This document shows, one piece after another, positions 1 through 8,633 of a stretch of DNA of 64,000 nucleotides. The notes under the pieces are model-generated. The model saw only the letters and a list, made by a program, of their open reading frames with translations, did no database searches and was not told where the DNA came from. Made by a program: the position numbers and the translations under genes. This stretch comes from Pseudoalteromonas shioyasakiensis (GTDB taxonomy: Bacteria > Pseudomonadota > Gammaproteobacteria > Enterobacterales > Alteromonadaceae): NCBI RefSeq assembly GCF_001550135.1, contig NZ_LRUE01000010.1, positions 1 through 64,000 on the forward strand, written 5' to 3'. The stretch's first letter is position 1. Each line of letters begins with the position of its first letter.

Positions 1-2157
1 TTTGTCGGATAGACGACACTTGTTACCAAGTGCCGCCCTCCTAAGAACCGTACGTGCAACTTTCACCGCATACGGCTCAAGCCTCCACTAAGGCAACATA
101 ATGTCACCCAGCAATGTCACAAACTTGCTACGACAGGTTGGGCCCAAGTATTTCGTCCGTAATTATTGGTCTTCCTATTCTCCAGGTAATCCCGATATTT
201 AGGATCGTACGGGGTTGACGCACTTCGGATCTTAACGTGTCTTCTGATTGGCGTTTTGTTAATTTGAGCAAGAATGAGAACTCGTATTTCATTGTTTATC
301 ATTTGATAACCATGAAATAGCCATTGACCATTTAAACCTTGAAAGTATTTACGACCAACCCACATTCTGCTTCTACGGGTATGACGCCGCCGCGCCCACC
401 GCCATAGCGCCCAGAAGATCTGATGACCTACATAGGTAAAGGTTCGCTTTGCCACACAATGGCGATAATAATTCGCCCAACCGTGCAACTTTGGATTCAT
501 TAGTTTAATGAGATCTGTCGTTGATACAGTTGCGTGTGATCTGATAAGTTCACGCATGTTACTTAAGAATGACAGCACGTTGCTCTTGCTTGGTTTAATA
601 AGCAGTTTTCCTTTGTACTTTCGAAGGTTAAACCCTAAAAAGTCAAAGCCGTCATCAATATGGGTAACATGTGTTTTCTCCTCAGATAGAGTTAACCCTC
701 TTTCCTTTAGGAACTTAACCAGTTGCGGTTTGACCTCATTAACGAGCACATCTTTCGATGTACCTGTGATAACGAAGTCATCAGCATAACCAATAAAGTT
801 TATCCTTGAGCCAGTTTTAAGCGCTATCGATTTCACTTGCTTCTCCAAGCCTGCAAGCGTCAATAACATCAGTGTTGGCGAGATTATTCCACCTTGTGGC
901 GTTCCTTCGTCTGTTTTGTAGAATAACCCTTTGTCGATAAACCCGCACCCAAGCCATTGTTTCAATATTCGTTTGTCCATTGGAATGTTATCTGTTAGCC
1001 ATTGGTGGCCAATTTTATCGAAACAAGCCTTGATATCGCCTTCGAGTACCCACTGCGCTGAGCTTGGTTTACACAAGCACTTAAAGCATTGTGCAATCGC
1101 ATCAGCCGTGCTGCGGTTCGGTCGAAACCCGTAGCTGTTTGGGTCAGCAATAGTTTCAGATATTGGCTCCAAGGCTAGAAGATGTAACGCTTGTTGCGCA
1201 CGGTCTATCATGCACGGAATACCTAATGGTCTGAGTTTGCCGTTTTTCTTGGGGATATAGATGCGTCTGAGCGGTTTCGCTTTATAGCCTTTTCTGCTCA
1301 ATTGGTTAACTGCCGCAAGTTTTTGTGCATCAGAATTCCATGTGATGCCATCAATTCCTGCCGTTCGTTTACCTTTATTTTGTGATACTCGTCTGACAGC
1401 AAGTAATTTTGCTGACTTCGAGTGAGTCAGTATCCATTGCAAGGCTTTAGCCTTACCCCGTTTACCTTCTCGAATTGCCTTTGCAATACGCATTTGAAGC
1501 TTTAATACATGTTGCTCAACGACTTTCCAGTTTATGGATTGCCATTCGCTGTTGTCTGAAGAGGCACTAACTTCAAGCGAAGTCATCATTTGCGTTTCTC
1601 CATCAATAAAGTTCTTCAAATCATCTTGCAACGGGAGACCAGTTGGAAGTGGGCTCACTTTCGTGCCAGATAAAATCTGTATCTGCATCATTACAACGCA
1701 GCATTGGCTTTTTCCAACCTCCTTTACCTGCACATCTATCGGCAACCTTCACAGGTTACTTTCCCGTAAGGAGAAATACAGGCTTACCTTGTTCCGTATG
1801 TCGCGCAATATCAGGTTAGATGCCCACTATAGTGCGGTGAGCCTATCGATCACGAAAGAGCACTGTCCAATCTCTTTCCTACTCACGTTGCCGTTTGGCC
1901 ACAGCATATAAACCACTTCCGCTGCTTCTCGTATAACGCACCTTACATGGATTCACATACGTTCATCATACTGACACCCTAGCACTTACCCGATTGTGGT
2001 TATCAGGAAGAAACGCCTCTCGCGATTTGTTTCCCGCCAATTGGCTTTGTTACATTGTCTGGCTCGCTGCTTTATTCAGAGCCATAGGGTCATCTGGTGA
2101 TACAGATGGTTCACTCTTATCGCGGTGAACAGCGCTTCATACGACTTCAAGTCGCAC
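1..2157 (-). mobile_element. Group II intron (ribozyme plus maturase ORF)
   Basis: The minus strand reads as a full group II intron. Its 5' end is the GTGCG motif (complement of 2153-2157), matching the family consensus GUGYG. Domain V is the 34-nt hairpin at 45-78, beginning GAGCCGTATG with a GAAA-type loop region and ending ACGGTTC. A domain VI-like hairpin (CACTTG-GTAA-CAAGTG) lies at about 12-40, followed by a short tail. The 3' splice site must fall within roughly the first 10 bases of the window; I cannot place it exactly because the 3' exon lies outside. The maturase ORF sits in the domain IV position. The about 570 nt between the maturase start and 2157 hold the 5' ribozyme domains and no gene. 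Confidence 0.88.
117..1589 (-). CDS. ltrA: Group II intron reverse transcriptase/maturase
   Basis: This multifunctional protein splices its host intron and reverse-transcribes it into new DNA sites. The N-terminal segment has the typical W-x-x-I-x-W start followed by a GK-rich RT0/RT1 region (NKGKRTAGIDG). RT motifs follow: IPKKNGKLRPLGIP, SYGFRPNRST, GTPQGGIISP and the catalytic YADD box. A domain X/maturase region comes next (NPKLHGWANYYRH). The C terminus ends around PYDPKYRDYLENR and has no Cys/His HNH endonuclease domain, so the protein looks En-minus. The frame is open upstream to a TTG at 1745, but I chose the ATG at 1589, which has a GGAGA Shine-Dalgarno 7 nt before it and gives the usual family N terminus. 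Confidence 0.9.
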   Translation of the reverse strand: MMTSLEVSASSDNSEWQSINWKVVEQHVLKLQMRIAKAIREGKRGKAKALQWILTHSKSAKLLAVRRVSQNKGKRTAGIDGITWNSDAQKLAAVNQLSRKGYKAKPLRRIYIPKKNGKLRPLGIPCMIDRAQQALHLLALEPISETIADPNSYGFRPNRSTADAIAQCFKCLCKPSSAQWVLEGDIKACFDKIGHQWLTDNIPMDKRILKQWLGCGFIDKGLFYKTDEGTPQGGIISPTLMLLTLAGLEKQVKSIALKTGSRINFIGYADDFVITGTSKDVLVNEVKPQLVKFLKERGLTLSEEKTHVTHIDDGFDFLGFNLRKYKGKLLIKPSKSNVLSFLSNMRELIRSHATVSTTDLIKLMNPKLHGWANYYRHCVAKRTFTYVGHQIFWALWRWARRRHTRRSRMWVGRKYFQGLNGQWLFHGYQMINNEIRVLILAQINKTPIRRHVKIRSASTPYDPKYRDYLENRKTNNYGRNTWAQPVVASL

Positions 2158-2177
2158 GGACAATTATGAGTTAGGGC

Positions 2178-2191
2178 TAATGCGTGCATTA
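2178..2191. repeat. 14-bp palindrome beside the intron insertion site
   Basis: TAATGC-GT-GCATTA is a perfect inverted repeat lying 20 bp from the 5' exon/intron junction (2157/2158), within the 199 bp of gene-free DNA between the intron and the nuclease-like ORF. Several group II intron lineages prefer sites next to DNA hairpins, so it could be part of the target. A role in targeting is inference. Confidence 0.4.
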
Positions 2192-2356
2192 TGCCAAATC
2201 TGAGCCTTGATATAGCGAGGCAGATTTTCTATTTCTGATTTTCCAGAAACCATAATCATTATAAATAAACAGACAACCTTACAAGCTCAATTAAAATTTC
2301 CTCGTTGAATAGGTATCAATCATTTTGATCCTATGTGTACTATTACTTTAAGGAAA

Positions 2357-2818
2357 TTATTTAGAGAAGGCCTTTAACCGCGTCATGACCAGTTTCTCAC
2401 TTAGGCGGTCGGTATATGAAAATAGGACAAGTGACACATTGTTTGCTTTACACTTTGCTACCTTATCTCTGTCTCTTTGCTGTGTCTTTTTAAGCCCTTC
2501 AACTCCTCCAAATAACTTAACAGGCTTGTAGTGTTGCTGACCCTGATATTCAACAGCTAATACCAGTTCTGGGATGTATATATCAAATCTCTGTTGCCCT
2601 AGCCAATCAGGTGACGCTTCTCGTAATACTTCATAATCCGCAAAAAGTGCGTCAATGTACTGGAATAGCATAGTTTCGGCAATCCATCGCTCACCTATGC
2701 GGGGATAACCTTTTAATTCTCTTACTTCGTTTTCAGCTTCACGAGGGTTTAATCCCTTCTCAATCGCCAGTTTTTCAATATACGCACCATATCTAACTCT
2801 GAATACCGAACCGTACAT
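2357..2818 (-). pseudogene. PD-(D/E)XK-like nuclease, C-terminal part of a frameshifted gene
   Basis: The 153-residue ORF contains RFDIYIPELVLAVEYQGQQHY, followed by a lysine-rich stretch and VSLVLFSY. A D-x(n)-E-x-Q core followed by a basic helix is the pattern of VSR-like or homing-type PD-(D/E)XK nucleases; the specific family is not recognised. The reading frame does not begin at the ATG: it is open from 2989 and encodes a zinc-knuckle-like segment just upstream (GICHIC, then a third Cys before the Met). The same frame overlaps the end of the preceding ORF. The natural protein is therefore probably the fusion of both ORFs (about 400 residues), broken by a 1-nt loss in the A-run at 2970-2973. 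Whether the shift is real, programmed or a sequencing error cannot be told here. Confidence 0.6.
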
Positions 2819-2943
2819 ATTGGAGCAGTAACTTAGGCTTGAATTTGTATTCGCACAAATATGACAAATCCCTTTTTTAAAGCTGTTGTGCTTTAGTGCA
2901 TAGTCGATATGGGGATGAGACAGGTTGCTTTGGTTGTTAATTG

Positions 2944-3552
2944 CTAACGCTTCTCTAAAACATTCACAGAAAAGGCTTCGCCGGAAAGTCTATCATAAAA
3001 AGTTTGTCGCCACTCGTAAGGATATGTGTGTGACGTCGGTGATAGAGAAGTGGTTTCCCCTTTCAACAAATTGTGCAACCGCCTAAGTGTTTCTCTTTCG
3101 AGTGTTGTTTTAAATTTAACGACCGCACGGCTTTTGGTTTTTAGAGAATACACTTTTATCTTATGTACATCTCTGCAATCACTGTCTGCGTAAAAAGGCA
3201 CCTTCTTAAAAAAGTCGGGGATACTGATACTTGTGAGCTTGCTTAGTTCATTGGGCTTTGCAGTTTGTATCTCCATTTCTATGTAAGTCAATTGCAAGCC
3301 ACCGTCATTAATAAGCTCAGGGAGAGACAGTGAAGCCTGAGTATCATAATATTTGGAAAGCTTTTTAAGTGTACAACTTGTCAAGGCAACATTGTCGGCT
3401 TGCTGAAGACACCCTGAAAATACTGCAAAAATTGCATCTGAGATAGACTCATTATGTTTCTTAACTCGCTCAGCACAGGACGTTAAAAAAGCTCCTTCAG
3501 AAAAGCTGTATTGAATAATCAAATTATTAATCACCAATAGTTCATCGGACAT
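2944..3552 (-). pseudogene. N-terminal half of the same frameshifted gene; unknown domain
   Basis: The 202-residue ORF starts at an ATG and has no recognised domain, signal peptide or membrane segment. Its last ten or so residues (after LSGEAF) are likely out of frame. Adding one T to the TTTT run on the coding strand (complement of 2970-2973) continues the reading as FFCECFREALAINNQ into the zinc-finger/nuclease ORF downstream. The two ORFs overlap by 46 nt in different frames with no ribosome-binding site or start codon that would let the second start inside the first. I read them as one gene: an N-terminal recognition-like domain, a Cys cluster, then the nuclease core. Confidence 0.5.
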
Positions 3553-3731
3553 ATCATAACCATACTGTGGAATTGGTATTTATTCCAACGCTTTACCATC
3601 CGCTTTTCACTCTTTAGAGATATCTCAGCTTTGTGCCATTTTCGGTCTTTCGACTGTAATATTACATCTTAAAACTAATTGCGACTACAGATGTTCACCA
3701 TCTCATTTTTGATTAAACTTATCGTTGAGTA

Positions 3732-5702
3732 TTATTTTCTCTGCTGAGAATACCAATAGTTTTTATATGCCAAACTTCCCCACAATACATGAGCCAATGC
3801 GATCTCTGAAGTGTCACGGTTAATATCTATTGGCGATAGTTTGTTGAGTTCATAATTATATTGAAAGTTCAAAGGTGCTTTACTTGGCTGAAGGATGGTT
3901 ACTTCATCATTAACCATATAAGCAAAATTCTCTGCATACTGCATCATAGCTCTATTAGAAGCCGTTGGATCTGTTAGGTCTTGACCTAACATTGGTGAAA
4001 TATTCTCTATACCCATTAATGACAAAAGTGTTGGTGCTAAATCGATTTGACTGACTATTCGTTGATCTAAAGAGGGTCCTTTACCTGAGTTTAGAATCAC
4101 ACCCGGAATGTGGAAATTGTTAATGGGAACAAGATCTTTGCCCATTGCTCTCGCATCATGGTCGGCAACAACGAGGAATATAGTATTTTCCCAATAGTCT
4201 TGCGCTTTTGCTTTTGCAATAAATTGTCCTAAGGCATAATCTGCATATTGTATGGCTTTATGGCGCAGTAATTCTTTGTCATCATATTGTTGTAATTGTT
4301 CAGCAGTGTATTGAATTGGTGAAACAATACCATCAGGTATTTCAAATGGATCATGGTTACTTGACGTAAATATGAAACTAAAAAATGGTTTTCCTTCGTT
4401 ATGAAGCTTAGTTAATTCAATATCAGCTTGATTAAACAAATCACCATCGCTTGCCCCCCAAGACGCTACAAATTGTGGATTTTCAATATCATTAAAGTCA
4501 ACAATGTCAGTAAAGCCGTTTCCTAGAAAGAAGCTTTTCATGTTGTCGAAATGACTTTCTCCACCATAAATGAATTGAGCCTCATAACCATTTTCTTTGA
4601 GCAGAGATGCAATAGTAAAGAAGTCCTTTTGCGATTTATCTAACTTAACAACTGCCCTAGAGGGCGTTGGAGTAAAGCCAGTTATAACTGCTTCAATACC
4701 TCTAACGGAGCGAGTGCCTGTTGCGTACAATCGTTTAAATGCCCAGCCTTCTTGATTTAATTTATCAATTTCAGGTGTTAGCGGGATTCCACCAAGAGAT
4801 GATACATATTGGGCACCTAAGCTTTCTTCTAAGATTATTACCAAGTTTTTTGGTTGTCCCTTAAAGCTCGGAGAGCGTTTACTTAGAGTGGGTAAGTTGT
4901 TGTTTTTGAAGCTTTCTAAAGGTTGTTTTGACTCCTGACGAACCAGCTCAATAACTCTACTATCTTCCATATTGCCATACAACTTAGCTGCATTTTTTTC
5001 GTCACCAAATTGATTAAGTGCATAAGCAACACTATATGTTGAATTTAATGTCAGTGAGTTTACTAATGGATCAGTAGAAAAATATACTAAGGCAGGGTTG
5101 ATTGGTCTATGCCCCAATGTCCCCCGTGCAGATAAAGCAATTACTACAAAAAGCATCAAACAAGAAACCAGCCTACTTCCGATTGTTGCGTTATCTTCTT
5201 TTACTTTGTTAGAGACTACCTGATTAGTAAACTGCCATAACTTTTTAACAGGTAATAGCAGTAGAGCAAACACAATCAGTATTGTCATCAAATGACCATT
5301 TACCAGCATTTTAGACACTTCATCAGGATAAGCTAGATATTCAATAAATAGCCTGTTTGGTCTAAAGCCGTATTCATTTATAAATGCGGGCGTTGCTAAT
5401 TCAAAAAACAATATGCCCATAAAGCAGATCAGAAACCAAATTCGCAAAACCAATGACCAATACTCTTGAAATCTAGTTTTTGACACCCAAGGGTGCAATA
5501 ACGCAGGGATCGCGCATAAGTAACCTACGCTACTTAAGTCTATGCGAAAGCCATTTGTGAGTAGGCTCCAAATACTATTTAAGTCATTAAATCTATCTAA
5601 TTGCCAGATAGCCAACCCAGTTCGTACTAAGGTTAGGAATAGCATGACAGAAATAGAGAAGAGTAAGAATGGTCTAATAAAGCTGTAGATAGAAGTAAAC
5701 AT
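3732..5702 (-). CDS. LTA synthase family phosphoglycerol/phosphoethanolamine transferase-like membrane enzyme
   Basis: The 656-residue protein has about five N-terminal membrane helices (residues ~8-195) and a large periplasmic sulfatase-fold domain (~285-640). The metal and nucleophile positions of the LtaS/MdoB family are visible: Glu292 in VIILEES, Thr330 in ATGTRSVRG, and the metal-binding VADHDAR segment. In Gram-negative bacteria this family moves head groups from phospholipids to periplasmic glucans or other glycans and releases diacylglycerol; a teichoic acid role is not expected. It is the last gene of the envelope island and has its own CTTAAG-type box 48 bp upstream, so it can be transcribed alone. 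The acceptor cannot be read from the sequence. Confidence 0.85.
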   Translation of the reverse strand: MFTSIYSFIRPFLLFSISVMLFLTLVRTGLAIWQLDRFNDLNSIWSLLTNGFRIDLSSVGYLCAIPALLHPWVSKTRFQEYWSLVLRIWFLICFMGILFFELATPAFINEYGFRPNRLFIEYLAYPDEVSKMLVNGHLMTILIVFALLLLPVKKLWQFTNQVVSNKVKEDNATIGSRLVSCLMLFVVIALSARGTLGHRPINPALVYFSTDPLVNSLTLNSTYSVAYALNQFGDEKNAAKLYGNMEDSRVIELVRQESKQPLESFKNNNLPTLSKRSPSFKGQPKNLVIILEESLGAQYVSSLGGIPLTPEIDKLNQEGWAFKRLYATGTRSVRGIEAVITGFTPTPSRAVVKLDKSQKDFFTIASLLKENGYEAQFIYGGESHFDNMKSFFLGNGFTDIVDFNDIENPQFVASWGASDGDLFNQADIELTKLHNEGKPFFSFIFTSSNHDPFEIPDGIVSPIQYTAEQLQQYDDKELLRHKAIQYADYALGQFIAKAKAQDYWENTIFLVVADHDARAMGKDLVPINNFHIPGVILNSGKGPSLDQRIVSQIDLAPTLLSLMGIENISPMLGQDLTDPTASNRAMMQYAENFAYMVNDEVTILQPSKAPLNFQYNYELNKLSPIDINRDTSEIALAHVLWGSLAYKNYWYSQQRK

Positions 5703-5750
5703 CGCAATTCTTTTTGGTGAATAACACGATGTTTACTTTATTAGGTGAAA

Positions 5751-5776
5751 CTTAAGAATTACTTAATTAAAACTGA
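5751..5776 (-). promoter_or_regulatory. PmrA/QseB-like tandem box before the LTA-synthase-family gene (site A)
   Basis: On the plus strand the site reads CTTAAG-AATTA-CTTAAT, then TAAAACTGA. The two hexamers repeat every 11 bp, the spacing used by OmpR-family dimers. The box is 48 bp from the start codon at 5702 and matches sites B, C and D upstream of the other units of this island. Confidence 0.65.
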
Positions 5777-5786
5777 TAATTAGATA

Positions 5787-6545
5787 TTAATGTTGTTTTA
5801 AAGCTGGTCGCTGAGGTAGAAGTATAATCAAAACTATTATTACAAACAGTAGTGTCGCGGTAGCTGAATATCTACTCAATTCCAAACCGCCGTGCGCAAC
5901 AGGCTTGTCTAAAAAGTCACCTACAACAGCTCCTAGGGGGCGAGTCAAAACAAACGCAAGCCAGAATAGTACTGTTCTAGATACTTTAGTGAACAAGTAT
6001 AGGAACAATACAACTACTAGACCTGTACTGAAAATATATGCAGCTCCAATATAACCCAATCCAGCAGTATCAGCAGTCCAATCTCCCAGTGCAGTCCCAA
6101 GTGTTTGAGAAAACATAATAGTTAACCAGTAAAACGATTCTGCTTTAGGGTTGTCAATAGAAGAAACACTGATACTCCCAATTGTTCTATACCAAATAGC
6201 CAATGTAATAATTAAGAGAGTAGCTAATAGAGTTGAGCCTCCTAAATACCCAATTCCCAACGATCTATCGGCAAAATCAGCAAGTGTTGTCCCCACTGTC
6301 GTTGATGCAATAATAGTGATCCAATAAATAAACGGGCTAAATTTTGTAGATTTTACTTGCATAACAACAGCGGCAATAAAAAAGGACATAAAGATTACAG
6401 TTCCAACTAAATAGCCCAAATTCATTGACATTGAAACAGCATCACCACCTGTTTCACCTAACGTAGTCGCGAGTATTTTTATGATCCAAAACCCTATTGT
6501 TAATTGAGGTACTTTTATCAGTGCATCGTTTAATTGTTTATTCAT
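5787..6545 (-). CDS. COG4705-like integral membrane protein with four internal repeats
   Basis: The 252-residue protein is almost entirely hydrophobic. It contains four copies of a unit of the form (W/Y/F)-W/L-x-x-x-x-x-T-x-G-x-x-x-x-D followed by a glycine-rich G(L/I)GY-type stretch, beginning near residues 19, 74, 140 and 195. Each unit would span two membrane helices, so eight or so are expected. Proteins of this type are annotated only as uncharacterised membrane-anchored proteins. The start has a good AGAGGAA ribosome-binding site. It follows dgkA by 27 bp and probably shares its transcript with the Omp85-eptA-dgkA unit, which points to an envelope role, possibly transport or lipid handling. 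No function is established from the sequence. Confidence 0.75.
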   Translation of the reverse strand: MNKQLNDALIKVPQLTIGFWIIKILATTLGETGGDAVSMSMNLGYLVGTVIFMSFFIAAVVMQVKSTKFSPFIYWITIIASTTVGTTLADFADRSLGIGYLGGSTLLATLLIITLAIWYRTIGSISVSSIDNPKAESFYWLTIMFSQTLGTALGDWTADTAGLGYIGAAYIFSTGLVVVLFLYLFTKVSRTVLFWLAFVLTRPLGAVVGDFLDKPVAHGGLELSRYSATATLLFVIIVLIILLPQRPALKQH

Positions 6546-6572
6546 ATAAAATTCCTCTATGTAGGTATGTCA

Positions 6573-6938
6573 TTAAAAAAGAACTATCAACCAAATACAT
6601 ATGGCAATCACTATACTCACTAATACTGCGGCAGACCCTAAATCTTTCGCTAATCCAGACAGTGGGTGTATTTCGAAACCAATACGGTCAACGACTGCCT
6701 CTATTGCAGTATTTACTATCTCGGTAAACATAATAAACAGTACCGCAATGATAAGTATGAGTTTCTCTTTCAGTGTAATATTGAACAAGAAAGTTACTGG
6801 GATCGACAATACAAGCAACAGCAACTCTTGTCTGAATGCGGCTTCATTCCTTAGGAGCCACTTGAACGCTCTAGTTGAATTTAATGTTGCGAGATACACT
6901 CGTTTAAGACCTTTAGGTTTATTTTTACTATCAAACAC
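6573..6938 (-). CDS. dgkA: Diacylglycerol kinase DgkA
   Basis: This is a 121-residue prokaryotic DgkA with the expected size and three membrane helices. The surface helix NEAAFRQE and the active-site segment EIVNTAIEAVVDRIG followed by HPLSGLAKDLGSAAV are plain. The enzyme phosphorylates diacylglycerol to phosphatidic acid in the inner membrane. It starts at a GTG only 3 bp after the eptA stop, with AAGGAG inside the end of eptA, so the two are translationally linked. The logic is clear from known chemistry: EptA-type and MdoB-type enzymes leave diacylglycerol behind when they take the head group from a phospholipid, and DgkA recycles it. Confidence 0.95.
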   Translation of the reverse strand: MFDSKNKPKGLKRVYLATLNSTRAFKWLLRNEAAFRQELLLLVLSIPVTFLFNITLKEKLILIIAVLFIMFTEIVNTAIEAVVDRIGFEIHPLSGLAKDLGSAAVLVSIVIAICIWLIVLF

Positions 6939-6941
6939 GGA

Positions 6942-8624
6942 TTAGTTTACTCCTTGAAAAATTGTTGGCGACTTTGCATTTGCTACGGAAAGATCATTAG
7001 TACACTGACTAAAAGGGTTGTTTTCAGGTTGATAAACTTTTGACTTTACCTGCATTTCCGCAAGTAAAATATCGAATATGTTGTCATGGGATATAGGCTG
7101 TTCACTCATTCCATTCAAACAATCTAACTTGGCTTTGTGATGTAATAGATCTCCCCAGTAAATTAATGGCACTTTTGTTTGCTCTTCTGGTGCAAATGCA
7201 TAAGGTAGCCCATGTAAATAGACGCCACTTTCGCCTAAAGATTCGCCATGATCAGAGACATAAATCATTGATGTTTTGATATTGTTCTTATTGCTCAATG
7301 CCTCAAGTTCTGTGATGATTTCTGACAAGACTAAATCGGTATAAGCAATCGTGTTGTTGTAGGTATTAACAAGTTCCTCTTGACTACAATTTTGGATATC
7401 ACTGCGTTGACAGTCGGGAGAAAATACTCGTTTGTTTTTGGGGTAGCGTTTGTAGTAAGTTGGTCCGTGAGAGCCAATCATATGTAATACAATCAACGTA
7501 TTGTCGCTTTTTAACGAATATAGTTTATCTCTTAATGCTTCAACCAACACCTCATCAAAGCAATATTCACCATCACATAATGGCTTATTACTATTTGTTG
7601 AAATTTGCTCAGTTTTGACACGAGCGCAGACACCCTTACAGCTACCATTATTGTTACTAATCCAAAATACTTCAGCCCCAGCCAAATGAATTAAGTCAAT
7701 GGCGTTTTGTTGGGCTGTAGCCACTCGTTTTTCATAGTTTTCTTTGTTTAATCTAGAAAACATACAGGGAACTGATACTGCTGTTGCTGTGCCACAGGAG
7801 GTAACATCTTTAAATGAAACAACGCCTAAGTCTTTGGTTTGGCTATTGGTCGGCTTGTCATAACCATTTAGAGAAAAGTTTTGGGCGCGAGCTGTTTCAC
7901 CAAGCACCAAAACGGTAATGCTTTTAGTGTTGTTCGGACTAGAAATAGTTGGTGAAGTATCTAGTAAAGTAAACTTTAAAGGCGGATAGATATAATTTCT
8001 GTTTGCATATTTCACAGTAGAATCAATTAACGCATAGGGAGTTAAATAGCCGATCAAGTCACGGTTATTTCTTCCAATTGATGCATAGCTAGAATAAAAA
8101 ACGATTGTTATTAAAAAAATGGTTGCAAAACTACCAATGATTAACTTTGCTCTGGATAGCAACTCTCCCATAAAGGATGAATATGTGAGCTTTACTTTCG
8201 CAATCAGTATTGATGGCAGAATACCTAAGACAACAAAAAATACACAAGCAGAAAAATTAACATATGAAAGTGCTTCGGCTCTGTCAGTTTCAAATGTGTT
8301 TTGTATCATCCCATAATCAAAAACAATGCCGTAGGTCACTGTGCTATAAAAAACAAGGGAAGATGTTAGTACTAGTAGTATTAGTATAGGTTTAGTTATC
8401 CAGCGAAATGCAAAGAAACATTGAATGATGATCGATAATGACAGGAGAAATATTGGGACAGATAATAAAAAGAAAATATTATATTCACTAAGTGCCACTA
8501 TTGCAGAAGACGTTTTTAAAATAAACGGAGCGTTCAACACCAATGTTACATACGCACAAGTGAACATTACTAACTGATTGGTGGTTAGTGTGATATTTTT
8601 TAGAAAAACTAAAGCCTTGTTCAT
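6942..8624 (-). CDS. eptA: Lipid A phosphoethanolamine transferase (EptA/MCR type), copy 1
   Basis: The 560-residue protein has five N-terminal membrane helices (to about residue 180) and a periplasmic sulfatase-fold domain. Catalytic features align with EptA/MCR enzymes: Glu243 in LGETARAQNFSLNGY, the Thr281 nucleophile in SCGTATAVSVPCMFS, GSHGPTYYKRYP, and VSDHGESLGESGVYLHGLP with the metal-binding Asp-His. Cysteine pairs typical of the family are present. It transfers phosphoethanolamine from phosphatidylethanolamine to lipid A phosphates, lowering negative charge and giving resistance to cationic peptides. It lies 9 bp after the Omp85-like gene and 3 bp before dgkA, in a transcript controlled by site B. 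The acceptor (lipid A 1- or 4'-phosphate) is inferred from the family. Confidence 0.9.
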   Translation of the reverse strand: MNKALVFLKNITLTTNQLVMFTCAYVTLVLNAPFILKTSSAIVALSEYNIFFLLSVPIFLLSLSIIIQCFFAFRWITKPILILLVLTSSLVFYSTVTYGIVFDYGMIQNTFETDRAEALSYVNFSACVFFVVLGILPSILIAKVKLTYSSFMGELLSRAKLIIGSFATIFLITIVFYSSYASIGRNNRDLIGYLTPYALIDSTVKYANRNYIYPPLKFTLLDTSPTISSPNNTKSITVLVLGETARAQNFSLNGYDKPTNSQTKDLGVVSFKDVTSCGTATAVSVPCMFSRLNKENYEKRVATAQQNAIDLIHLAGAEVFWISNNNGSCKGVCARVKTEQISTNSNKPLCDGEYCFDEVLVEALRDKLYSLKSDNTLIVLHMIGSHGPTYYKRYPKNKRVFSPDCQRSDIQNCSQEELVNTYNNTIAYTDLVLSEIITELEALSNKNNIKTSMIYVSDHGESLGESGVYLHGLPYAFAPEEQTKVPLIYWGDLLHHKAKLDCLNGMSEQPISHDNIFDILLAEMQVKSKVYQPENNPFSQCTNDLSVANAKSPTIFQGVN

Positions 8625-8633
8625 TATTACACC

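Noticed and set aside
2158..2356. Integron attC site as intron target
   Set aside because: GTTAGGG near 2170 misses the GTTRRRY core at the last base, and the other half-site would lie off-window.
3732..5702. Lipoteichoic acid synthesis
   Set aside because: The host is Gram-negative by all other genes; the family includes MdoB-type enzymes with other acceptors.
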